A DNA stretch of 7,180 bases from Roseburia sp. CAG:303 (lineage in GTDB: Bacteria; Bacillota; Clostridia; Lachnospirales; Lachnospiraceae): contig FR900128.1 in NCBI GenBank assembly GCA_000437755.1, positions 1 through 7,180 on the forward strand, given 5' to 3'. The notes under the pieces were generated by a model. That model saw only the letters and a program-made list of their open reading frames with translations. It was not told where the DNA came from and ran no database searches. Every line of letters starts with the position of its first letter. Positions within the stretch are counted from its first letter, which is position 1. This document shows positions 1 to 5,721 of the stretch, one piece after another. A program made the position numbers and the translations under genes.

Positions 1-67
1 TACAATAAAGATAAATTATGAGTTTCACAATTAACTATTACACGATATAGGAAAGGAAGCAGTATTA

Positions 68-973
68 ATGAGTGAAAGTATGGAACAAAAGAGAATAAGC
101 CGCGGCCATTATACCGGGGAACGTCCGTTGTTTCACGAAAAGGGACTTAAAATAGAACAGACGATTTTTGGTGAGGGGGAATCTCCGTTGAAGGAGTGTA
201 AGGATATTGAAATGACGGACAGCAGTTTTGAATGGAAGTATCCGCTCTGGTACAGTAAAAATGTGAAAGCACAGGATTGTACCTGGGCGGAGATGGCACG
301 CGCGGGTGTGTGGTACAGCAATCATATTCTGGTTGAAAATGCCCTGATCGATGCACCGAAGAATTTCAGACGCTGCCAGGATCTGACCTTAAGAAATGTA
401 TCTCTTCCAAATGCACAGGAAACCTTATGGAATTGCAATGATGTGGTGTTGGAACAGGTAATGGCAAAAGGAGATTATTTTGCAATGAACTGCAGCAATA
501 TGAAGATTTATGATTTCCGGCTGGCAGGGAATTATTCCTTTGACGGGGCAAAAAATGTAGAGATTCATAATGCCAGAATGTTATCCAAAGATGCTTTCTG
601 GAATACAGAGAATGTCACAGTGTATCATTCCTATATTTCCGGCGAATATCTTGGCTGGAATGCGAAAAATCTGACACTGATTGACTGCACGATCGAAAGC
701 CTGCAGGGAATGTGCTATATTGAGAACCTTGTGATGAAAAACTGTACTTTAATAAACACAACACTTGCCTTTGAGTATTCCTCGGTGGATGCAGAAATTA
801 CCGGGGGAATTACCAGCGTCATGAATCCGAAGAGCGGAAGAATAACGGCGGATGTCATAGAAGAACTGATTATGGATGAAACAAAGATAAATCCGCAGGA
901 CACAGTGATTATCTGTCCGGAAATCAGGAAAACAGAAAAAAGTTTTAAGACAGGAGTAAAACATGGACTATAA
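68..973 (+). CDS. DUF3737 family protein (right-handed beta-helix)
   Basis: 301-residue protein that I recognise as the DUF3737 family, whose biochemical role is unknown to me. The sequence shows a regular solenoid: segments beginning ECKD, YSKN, YSNH, RCQD, NCND, NCSN, GAKN, NTEN, NAKN and YIEN start at residues 43, 62, 83, 102, 122, 141, 160, 179, 198 and 217. From residue 122 onward the step is exactly 19 residues, each coil having Asn/Asp at position 4 followed by alternating hydrophobics. This is the pattern of a right-handed parallel beta-helix. There is no signal peptide or membrane segment, so it is probably cytoplasmic. The start at 68 is chosen because GGAAAGGAAG lies at 50-59, 8 nt upstream; the in-frame ATG at 80 has no such site. 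Its last codons overlap the next gene by 11 nt, which suggests translational coupling with the MalY/PatB enzyme. Family call is firm; function is open (a sugar- or polymer-binding role would be a guess). Confidence 0.88.
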   Translation: MSESMEQKRISRGHYTGERPLFHEKGLKIEQTIFGEGESPLKECKDIEMTDSSFEWKYPLWYSKNVKAQDCTWAEMARAGVWYSNHILVENALIDAPKNFRRCQDLTLRNVSLPNAQETLWNCNDVVLEQVMAKGDYFAMNCSNMKIYDFRLAGNYSFDGAKNVEIHNARMLSKDAFWNTENVTVYHSYISGEYLGWNAKNLTLIDCTIESLQGMCYIENLVMKNCTLINTTLAFEYSSVDAEITGGITSVMNPKSGRITADVIEELIMDETKINPQDTVIICPEIRKTEKSFKTGVKHGL

Positions 974-2123
974 TTTTGACAAAAGGACGGACAGAAGAAA
1001 TACCGGATGCATGAAATGGGATGTGAAAGAAAATGAACTTCCGATGTGGGTTGCCGATATGGATTTTGAAACGGCTCCGCAGATTACGCAGGCACTGATA
1101 AAACGGGCAGAACAGGGGATTTTTGGCTATACGATTATTCTGGATGAATGGTATGAAGCATATCAGAACTGGTGGAGAAGCCGTCATCAGTTTGAAATAG
1201 AAAAGGACTGGCTCATTTTCTGCACCGGAGTAGTTCCGGCGATTTCAAGCATTGTGCGGAAAATGACCTGCGTTGCGGAAAATATCGTGGTACTTACACC
1301 GGTATACAATATTTTCTTCAATTCGATTCTGAATAACGGAAGAAATGTGCTGGAAAGCAGATTATCCTATAAAGACGGAACATATGAAATTGATTTTGCG
1401 GATTTGGAAGAAAAACTCGCAAGGCCACAGACTTCCATGCTGATTTTCTGCAATCCGCATAATCCGGTCGGTAAAATTTGGGACAGGGAAACCCAGCAGA
1501 AAATAGGGGAGCTTTGTGACAAATATCATGTACTGGTATTATCCGATGAGATTCACTGTGACCTTACGGAGCCGGGAAAGGATTATATTCCATTTGCCTC
1601 GGTGTCAGATACCTGTAGAAAACTCAGCATAACCTGTGTTGCACCGACAAAGGCATTTAATCTGGCGGGAATACAGACAGCAGCAGTGATTGTTCCGGAT
1701 GCGTATTTAAGACATAAAGTAAACCGTGGATTAAATACCGATGAAGTGGCAGAACCGAATGTATTTGCGGCGATTGCACCGGTCGTGGCATTTCAGCAGG
1801 GTGGTGACTGGCTGGACGAATTAAAAGAATATCTGTGGGAAAACAGAAAATATGCGGAAGAATATATTGCACGGGAAATACCGCAGGTCAGCGCAGTAAA
1901 AGGACAGGCAACCTATCTTCTGTGGATTGACTGTACCGGAATTGCAAAAAAAGACACAAAATTCAGCAGCTTTATCCGTGAAAACAGCGGACTCTATCTG
2001 TCAGACGGGGCAGAATACCGCAATGGGGAAGGGTTTCTGCGGATGAATCTGGCTTGCAGCAGAGAAGTGTTAAAGGATGGCTTACAGCGTTTCAGACAGA
2101 GTGTGCAGGCATATCTGGAATAG
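963..2123 (+). CDS. MalY/PatB family PLP-dependent C-S lyase / aminotransferase
   Basis: 386 residues, the usual length of the MalY/PatB group (E. coli MalY is about 390) of fold-type I class I/II aminotransferases. The N-terminus has the family signature around residues 4-40 (NFDKRTDRRNTGCMKWD, then LPMWVADMDF). Further motifs are NPHNPVG at 164-170, SDEIHCD with the PLP-pyridine Asp at 195, the Schiff-base lysine K230 in APTKAFNLAG, and the substrate-carboxylate Arg at about 360 in FLRMNLA. Family members cleave cystathionine or cysteine-like C-S bonds to give a thiol, pyruvate and ammonia; some moonlight as regulators (MalY on MalT), which cannot be assumed here. The RBS AGGAG at 952-956 is 6 nt before the ATG, inside the DUF3737 gene, and the two frames overlap by 11 nt, so the pair is very likely co-translated. 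The family assignment is secure; lyase versus transaminase activity and the true substrate are inference. Confidence 0.93.
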   Translation: MDYNFDKRTDRRNTGCMKWDVKENELPMWVADMDFETAPQITQALIKRAEQGIFGYTIILDEWYEAYQNWWRSRHQFEIEKDWLIFCTGVVPAISSIVRKMTCVAENIVVLTPVYNIFFNSILNNGRNVLESRLSYKDGTYEIDFADLEEKLARPQTSMLIFCNPHNPVGKIWDRETQQKIGELCDKYHVLVLSDEIHCDLTEPGKDYIPFASVSDTCRKLSITCVAPTKAFNLAGIQTAAVIVPDAYLRHKVNRGLNTDEVAEPNVFAAIAPVVAFQQGGDWLDELKEYLWENRKYAEEYIAREIPQVSAVKGQATYLLWIDCTGIAKKDTKFSSFIRENSGLYLSDGAEYRNGEGFLRMNLACSREVLKDGLQRFRQSVQAYLE

Positions 2124-2136
2124 GAGGGCATAGATT

Positions 2137-2356
2137 ATGGAAACTTCCGGGCATACAGCACTTCACTCAAATGTTTATCCGTTTACTTCAGGTTCTGCTG
2201 GAAGAAATCACAGGAATCCATCCAAATTCAGAAACGGAAGATGGATTTGAGGTTTGGCTGAATATTCCGGAAAATTTTAAGGCAAAAGTAAAATTTTGTG
2301 GTAAAATAATTACAGTAACAAAGCAAAACGGAGAAATATCTGTGAAGATAAAATGA
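2137..2356 (+). pseudogene. Remnant, probably of a GH78 alpha-L-rhamnosidase C-terminus
   Basis: No intact gene lies between the MalY/PatB stop and the GH127 start. AGGAGGG at 2122-2128 sits 8 nt before an ATG at 2137, so translation once began here, and may still. Frame 1 reads METSGHTALHSNVYPF and stops near 2248. The segment HTALHSNVYPF resembles the His-containing 'ALHxNxFPLAFG' stretch late in the catalytic domain of GH78 rhamnosidases. In frame 2 the DNA then reads EEITGIHP (around 2200-2225) and ends KVKFCGKIITVTKQNGEISV..K with a TGA at 2354-2356, which resembles the short beta-rich C-terminal domain of the same enzymes. The simplest reading is a gene with most of its 5' part deleted and at least one frameshift. 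The family assignment is from memory of motifs, so it is moderate to weak; that this is decayed coding DNA is better supported. It may still yield a 37-residue peptide. Confidence 0.5.
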
Positions 2357-2364
2357 AGGAGGAG
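2356..2364 (+). promoter_or_regulatory. Ribosome binding site fixing the GH127 start
   Basis: AAGGAGGAG ends 9 nt before the ATG at 2374. It lies just inside the longer open frame that begins at ATG 2353, so an upstream start at 2353 would have its Shine-Dalgarno within its own codons and is unlikely. A second in-frame ATG at 2407, preceded by GAGAGGA at 2394-2400, is a weaker alternative. Confidence 0.7.
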
Positions 2365-2373
2365 CGAAATCAA

Positions 2374-4362
2374 ATGTTATATTCAACAGGAAAGAGAGGA
2401 TTTAGTATGAGCAGTTTATTAAAAAAGTTCCGTTTAACCGATGAGTTTCTTGGAGCTTATGAAAAGTTAGTCATTGAGCAGGTAATTCCGTATCAGGAAA
2501 AGGCTTTAAATGATGAGATTGAAGATGCAGAAAAAAGTCATGCCATTGAAAACTTCCGGATGGCGGCACAGATGTTGGAAAAGGGAAGCTGTGAGGGCGA
2601 ATTTTACGGAATGGTATTTCAGGATTCCGATGTAGCAAAATGGCTTGAAGCCGCAGCATATTCCCTCGTACATAAACCGGATCAGGAACTGGAGCAGAGA
2701 ATGGATGATCTCATTGCACTGATTGGACGGGCACAGCATAAGGACGGCTATCTGAATACCTATTTCACGGTAAAAGAAAAAGACAGAAGATGGACAGATC
2801 TCCAGGAGGCACATGAACTGTACTGTGCAGGTCATATGATGGAAGCTGCGGTTGCATATTATGAAGCAACCGGAAAAAACAGCCTGTTAGAGATTATGAA
2901 ACGGATGGGAGATCATATATATCAGCATTTTATTACAGAAAAGGCAGAGGGATATCCGGGACATCCTGAGGTAGAGCTTGCATTAATGCGGATGTATCGT
3001 GCAACCGGAGATAAAAGATATCAGAAACTGGCGGCACATTTTATCAATGCAAGGGGTGTTGATTCCGATTATTTCAAAAAAGAATCAGACAACCGCGGCT
3101 GGACCGTCTGGAATATGAATCCGGACGATAAAGAATATGCCCAGAATCATCTGCCGGTGCGGGAGCAGAAAGAAGCGGTCGGACATGCCGTAAGAGCAGT
3201 TTATCTGTATACAGGAATGGCAGATCTGGCAGCAGAGACAGACGATCAGAGCCTTGCCGATGCCTGCAAAGTATTGTGGGAAAATATCACACAGAAGAGA
3301 ATGTATATTACTGGGGGCATTGGTTCGACCTGCATCGGAGAAGCATTTACCAAAGATTATAATCTTCCGAATGATACCGTTTATGCAGAGACCTGTGCAT
3401 CGATCGGTCTTATGTTCTTTGCCGCAAAAATGCGGGAACTGGATATGGACAGAAAATACAGCGATGTAATGGAGCAGGCTCTTTATAATACAGTGCTTGC
3501 GGGAATGCAGCTGGACGGAAAAAGATTCTTCTATGTAAATCCGCTGGAAGTAATTCCGGGTATTTCAGGAGAAGCAGTTACCCATAAGCATGACCTTCCA
3601 CAGAGACCAAAATGGTTCGGCTGTGCATGCTGCCCGCCAAATGTTGCAAGAACATTAACTTCGATTGCGGATTATGCATGGGGTGAGCAGGAACGTACCA
3701 TTTATTCCCATCTGTTTATCGGTGGAGAGCTTGATCGGACCGAAAGCTGTGGAGTAAAGATAGAAGTGGAAACAAAATATCCTTACGATGGAAAGGTTTC
3801 TTACCGGATGCATACGGAAGGCAGCAGATTTACATTTGCCGTAAGACTTCCGGAATGGTGCAGAAATGAAAGTATTCTGTTTAATGGAAAAGAAGTTTAT
3901 ACTACGCAGAAAGGTGTGTCACAGGACTTCCGGAATGCTGCGAAAGAAGAAAAAGGATATCTTTATCTGACCATGGATTTTAAGGAAAATGACATTCTTG
4001 TATGCGACATGGAAATGAATCCGAAGAGAATTTATGCAAACAGCAATGTAGCATCCGATTCCGGTATGACGGCAATCATGCGCGGACCTCTTGTTTACTG
4101 TGCAGAGGGTGTGGATAATGACGGAAATGTACTTGAATTATCCATCAGCGAGGACGGAGAGATACGGACCGGCTCTTATGAGAAAGAACTGTTATCCGGA
4201 ATTGTTCCGATAAAGGCGCAGGGATACAGAAGAAAAACCACAGATGCACTGTATTCCGATGAAAAGCCGGTAAGAGAAGAAGTAACTATTACCATGATTC
4301 CATATTATGCATGGGGAAACCGCGGACTGACACAGATGCGTGTCTGGATGCCGGAGAGATAA
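2374..4362 (+). CDS. Glycoside hydrolase family 127, beta-L-arabinofuranosidase
   Basis: 662 residues from ATG 2374, close to Bifidobacterium longum HypBA1 (about 658). HypBA1-type enzymes release L-arabinose from terminal beta-1,2-linked arabinofuranose, as on plant hydroxyproline-rich glycoproteins, using a Zn-bound cysteine nucleophile. The expected residues are all present with nearly identical numbering: the acid/base Glu at about 323 in IGEAF, Glu 339 and Cys 341 in YAETCAS, and the pair Cys 419/420 in FGCACCPPN. Other family blocks are SHAIENFRMAA, GMVFQDSDVAKWLEA, GHPEVELALMRMYRATG, MRGPLVYCAEGVDN and the C-terminal YYAWGNRGLTQMRVW, so both ends are complete. The first half forms the helical (alpha/alpha)6 barrel and the last third beta-sandwich domains. 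No signal peptide is seen, which suggests an intracellular enzyme acting on imported oligosaccharides. A glycosidase remnant lies upstream and a broken regulator begins directly at its stop codon. Exact linkage specificity is inferred from the family. Confidence 0.95.
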   Translation: MLYSTGKRGFSMSSLLKKFRLTDEFLGAYEKLVIEQVIPYQEKALNDEIEDAEKSHAIENFRMAAQMLEKGSCEGEFYGMVFQDSDVAKWLEAAAYSLVHKPDQELEQRMDDLIALIGRAQHKDGYLNTYFTVKEKDRRWTDLQEAHELYCAGHMMEAAVAYYEATGKNSLLEIMKRMGDHIYQHFITEKAEGYPGHPEVELALMRMYRATGDKRYQKLAAHFINARGVDSDYFKKESDNRGWTVWNMNPDDKEYAQNHLPVREQKEAVGHAVRAVYLYTGMADLAAETDDQSLADACKVLWENITQKRMYITGGIGSTCIGEAFTKDYNLPNDTVYAETCASIGLMFFAAKMRELDMDRKYSDVMEQALYNTVLAGMQLDGKRFFYVNPLEVIPGISGEAVTHKHDLPQRPKWFGCACCPPNVARTLTSIADYAWGEQERTIYSHLFIGGELDRTESCGVKIEVETKYPYDGKVSYRMHTEGSRFTFAVRLPEWCRNESILFNGKEVYTTQKGVSQDFRNAAKEEKGYLYLTMDFKENDILVCDMEMNPKRIYANSNVASDSGMTAIMRGPLVYCAEGVDNDGNVLELSISEDGEIRTGSYEKELLSGIVPIKAQGYRRKTTDALYSDEKPVREEVTITMIPYYAWGNRGLTQMRVWMPER

Positions 4363-4641
4363 AAGAGCCGGCATTATCCAGACGGCTGGCAGCCCTGGAA
4401 GAAGAACTTGGAACAAAGCTGTTTCAAAGAAACGGACATGGCAGAACACTTACGGAATGAAGGATTACTGTTAAAAAGAAGGGCATTGGAAATTGCGGAT
4501 CTGGAAGACAGAATTCTGGATGAATTCAAAGAAAATGCAGGAGAGGTGGAAGGCATTGTAACCATCGGGGGGCAGTTTTTAGAACCGGTCAATACAGAAA
4601 ATCTTGAATATAAGTTGTATGTTTCTTTATTGATGAGATAA
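4362..4641 (+). pseudogene. Truncated and frameshifted LysR-type transcriptional regulator
   Basis: Starting right at the GH127 stop, frame 3 reads KEPALSRRLAALEEELGTKL followed by FQRNGHGRTLTE. This is the recognition helix and wing of a LysR-type DNA-binding domain (family pattern QPALSRxLxxLExxLGxxLFxR...LTxxG). The frame ends at TGA 4458-4460, but the match continues without a gap in frame 1 as NEGLLLKRRALEIADLEDRI and on to EVEGIVTIGG, the linker helix and the first strand of the effector domain. One extra base (or a loss of two) near 4455-4461 therefore broke the frame. About 25 N-terminal residues are missing, removed at a junction close to the GH127 stop, and about 200 residues of the effector domain are gone before the stop at 4639-4641. 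A 77-codon open frame from ATG 4408 survives only through the shift, has no RBS and is unlikely to be a real protein. Confidence 0.8.
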
Positions 4642-4746
4642 ATGCCTTTGAGGCATAAAAATAAATACAATATAGGTATTAGACATAATGCAAAAAGCAT
4701 TTATAATAACAGACAGGAAATAGAAAACTGGCTGAAGACATTATAG
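4642..4746 (+). pseudogene. Possible C-terminal scrap of a flavodoxin-like protein
   Basis: Frame 1 continues open from 4642 to a TAG at 4744-4746 and ends RQEIENWLKTL. Preceded by IGIRHNAKSIYNN, this resembles the usual end of flavodoxins (a GLxxxG-like strand, a short polar loop, then a last helix of the form xEIxxWLxxL). It would fit a cluster of regulator, flavodoxin and carboxymuconolactone decarboxylase-like genes in which the first two have decayed. The match is short and from memory, so this is only a suggestion; the segment may simply be intergenic. It also holds the hairpin ATGCCT-TTG-AGGCAT at 4642-4656. Confidence 0.25.
4680..4707 (+). promoter_or_regulatory. Probable sigma-A promoter of the CMD-cupin gene
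   Basis: TAGACA (4680-4685, five of six matching TTGACA) is followed after 16 nt by a perfect TATAAT (4702-4707). Transcription would start near 4714 and give a leader of about 45 nt. The spacer holds a small inverted repeat, AATGC-AAAAA-GCATT (4687-4701), between the -35 and -10, where a repressor could act. The site lies within the gene debris downstream of the broken LysR regulator, so the gene to its right probably became an independent unit. Confidence 0.5.
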
Positions 4747-4758
4747 GAGGTTGGAAGA

Positions 4759-5526
4759 ATGGCAAAGATTGTACAGACGGCAGGAAGAAATGCTTTAGGA
4801 GAATTTGCTCCGGAATTTGCACATTTTAATGATGATGTTTTGTTTGGAGAAAACTGGAATAATCAGGATATTGATGTTAAGACCAGAAGTATTATTACAG
4901 TAGTAGCATTGATGGCGCAGGGTATCACGGATTCTTCCTTGAAATTCCATCTGCAGAATGCAAAAGACCATGGAGTAACACAAAAGGAAATCGCTGCAGT
5001 TATCACACATGTCGGATTTTATGCCGGATGGCCAAAAGCATGGGCAGTATTTAACCTTGCAAAAGAAGTATGGAGCACAGGCGAGGGAGATTTGCCATAT
5101 GAAGATGAGGCAATGAGAGCACATGCAAAAGAAATGGTATTTCCAATTGGACAGCCAAATGATACCTTTGCAAAATATTTTATTGGCAAGAGTTATCTTG
5201 CACCGGTTTCCACAAATCAGGTGGGAATCTTTAATGTCACATTTGAACCGGGATGCAGAAATAACTGGCACATTCATCATGCAAAGAGCGGCGGCGGACA
5301 GATTCTTGTCTGTGTGGCAGGTCGTGGATATTATCAGGAAGAAGGAAAAGAAGCAGTCGAGATGAAACCAGGCGACTGCATTAATATTCCGGCGGAAGTA
5401 AAACACTGGCATGGAGCAGCTCCTGACAGCTGGTTTTCACATCTGGCAGTGGAAGTACCGGGAGATGAAACCTCAAACGAGTGGTGCGAAGCAGTAACAG
5501 AAGAAGAATATAAAAAACTGAAGTAA
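4759..5526 (+). CDS. Carboxymuconolactone decarboxylase-like / cupin fusion protein
   Basis: 255 residues with two domains. Residues about 1-112 match the carboxymuconolactone decarboxylase (CMD, AhpD-like helical) family: RSIITVVALMAQGITDSSLK, then HLQNAKDHGVTQKEIAAVIT followed by HVGFYAGWPKAWAVF. The AhpD CxxC redox pair is absent, so it is not an AhpD-type peroxidase partner. Residues about 150-245 are a cupin barrel. Motif 1 is GCRNNWHIHH with metal-ligand candidates H171 and H173 (H174 adjacent), but the usual Glu is Gln181 (GGGQILVCVAGRG). Motif 2 is GDCINIPAEVKHWHG with H216/H218. The fusion is a known architecture in anaerobes, usually labelled a cupin-containing decarboxylase without a proven reaction. 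No signal peptide is present, so it is cytoplasmic. AGGAGG at 4745-4750 is 8 nt upstream of the start. It has a probable promoter of its own and a strong terminator after it, so it may be monocistronic. Family is firm; substrate is unknown. Confidence 0.92.
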   Translation: MAKIVQTAGRNALGEFAPEFAHFNDDVLFGENWNNQDIDVKTRSIITVVALMAQGITDSSLKFHLQNAKDHGVTQKEIAAVITHVGFYAGWPKAWAVFNLAKEVWSTGEGDLPYEDEAMRAHAKEMVFPIGQPNDTFAKYFIGKSYLAPVSTNQVGIFNVTFEPGCRNNWHIHHAKSGGGQILVCVAGRGYYQEEGKEAVEMKPGDCINIPAEVKHWHGAAPDSWFSHLAVEVPGDETSNEWCEAVTEEEYKKLK

Positions 5527-5568
5527 TGGACAATATATAGTAATTTAAAGTAGAAAATCTATAGTATC

Positions 5569-5614
5569 AAAAAAGCGATATCTGATGAATGAGTTTGTCA
5601 GGTATCGCTTTTTT
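5569..5614 (+). terminator. Intrinsic terminator after the CMD-cupin gene
   Basis: The left arm AAAAAAGCGATATCTGA (5569-5585) pairs with the right arm TCAGGTATCGCTTTTTT (5598-5614) across a 12-nt loop: a 17-bp stem with a single G-U pair, including the A-tract/T-tract. The arms end in A6 on one side and T6 on the other, so it can work on both strands. It separates the metabolic block from the Fic/hsdM operon. Confidence 0.92.
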
Positions 5615-5643
5615 ATGGAAAAAGTCGATTTAAAAGAAAATTT

Positions 5644-5674
5644 AATTATATCATATTTAAAAAATGATATAATT
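5644..5674. repeat. Perfect 11-bp inverted repeat upstream of the Fic promoter
   Basis: AATTATATCAT (5644-5654) and ATGATATAATT (5664-5674) are exact reverse complements separated by 9 nt. The arm centres are 20 bp apart, about two helical turns, and the right arm ends 2 nt before the -35 hexamer. This fits an operator for a dimeric DNA-binding protein. The AT-rich stem has no following T-run, so it is not a good terminator. The right arm also contains an extended -10 sequence, TGATATAAT (5665-5673), and the left arm its mirror image on the other strand. Confidence 0.6.
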
Positions 5675-5676
5675 CA

Positions 5677-5705
5677 TTGACAATGAGGAAACAGAAAGAT
5701 ATAAT
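5677..5705 (+). promoter_or_regulatory. Consensus sigma-A promoter of the Fic-hsdM operon
   Basis: TTGACA (5677-5682) and TATAAT (5700-5705) are separated by exactly 17 nt, so both hexamers and the spacing match the housekeeping consensus perfectly. Transcription should begin near 5712. Such a strong promoter before a restriction-modification operon usually implies control by a repressor; the palindrome at 5644-5674 lies immediately upstream. Confidence 0.85.
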
Positions 5706-5721
5706 AAAATAAAAACGGATA

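Noticed and set aside
18..50. Ten-codon open frame (ATG 18 to TAG 50) as a leader peptide
   Set aside because: There is no Shine-Dalgarno, no run of regulatory codons and no attenuator-like hairpin after it.
24..51. TTCACA-N16-TATAGG as a promoter for the DUF3737 gene
   Set aside because: Transcription would start near 58, inside or after the Shine-Dalgarno at 50-59, leaving the gene without a ribosome binding site; the real promoter is probably left of the window.
2299..2307. Extended -10 (TGGTAAAAT) as a promoter for GH127
   Set aside because: No -35-like hexamer is present at the right distance and the sequence lies in AT-rich decayed coding DNA, where such matches occur by chance.
2353..2373. 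ATG 2353 as the start of the GH127 gene
   Set aside because: The strong AAGGAGGAG lies just after this ATG and correctly precedes ATG 2374; starting at 2374 also gives catalytic residue numbering almost equal to HypBA1.
4642..4656. ATGCCT-TTG-AGGCAT hairpin as a terminator
   Set aside because: The stem is only 6 bp and no T-run follows on either strand, so intrinsic termination is unlikely.
4374..4700. A 108-codon open frame on the - strand over the broken LysR gene
   Set aside because: It is antisense to the regulator remnant, its translation resembles no family I know, and the + strand match to LysR explains the sequence.
4795..5412. A 205-codon open frame on the - strand inside the CMD-cupin gene
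   Set aside because: It is fully antisense to a clearly recognised two-domain protein; its translation is rich in Cys, Phe and Ile with no family motif, typical of the complement of a well-used reading frame.
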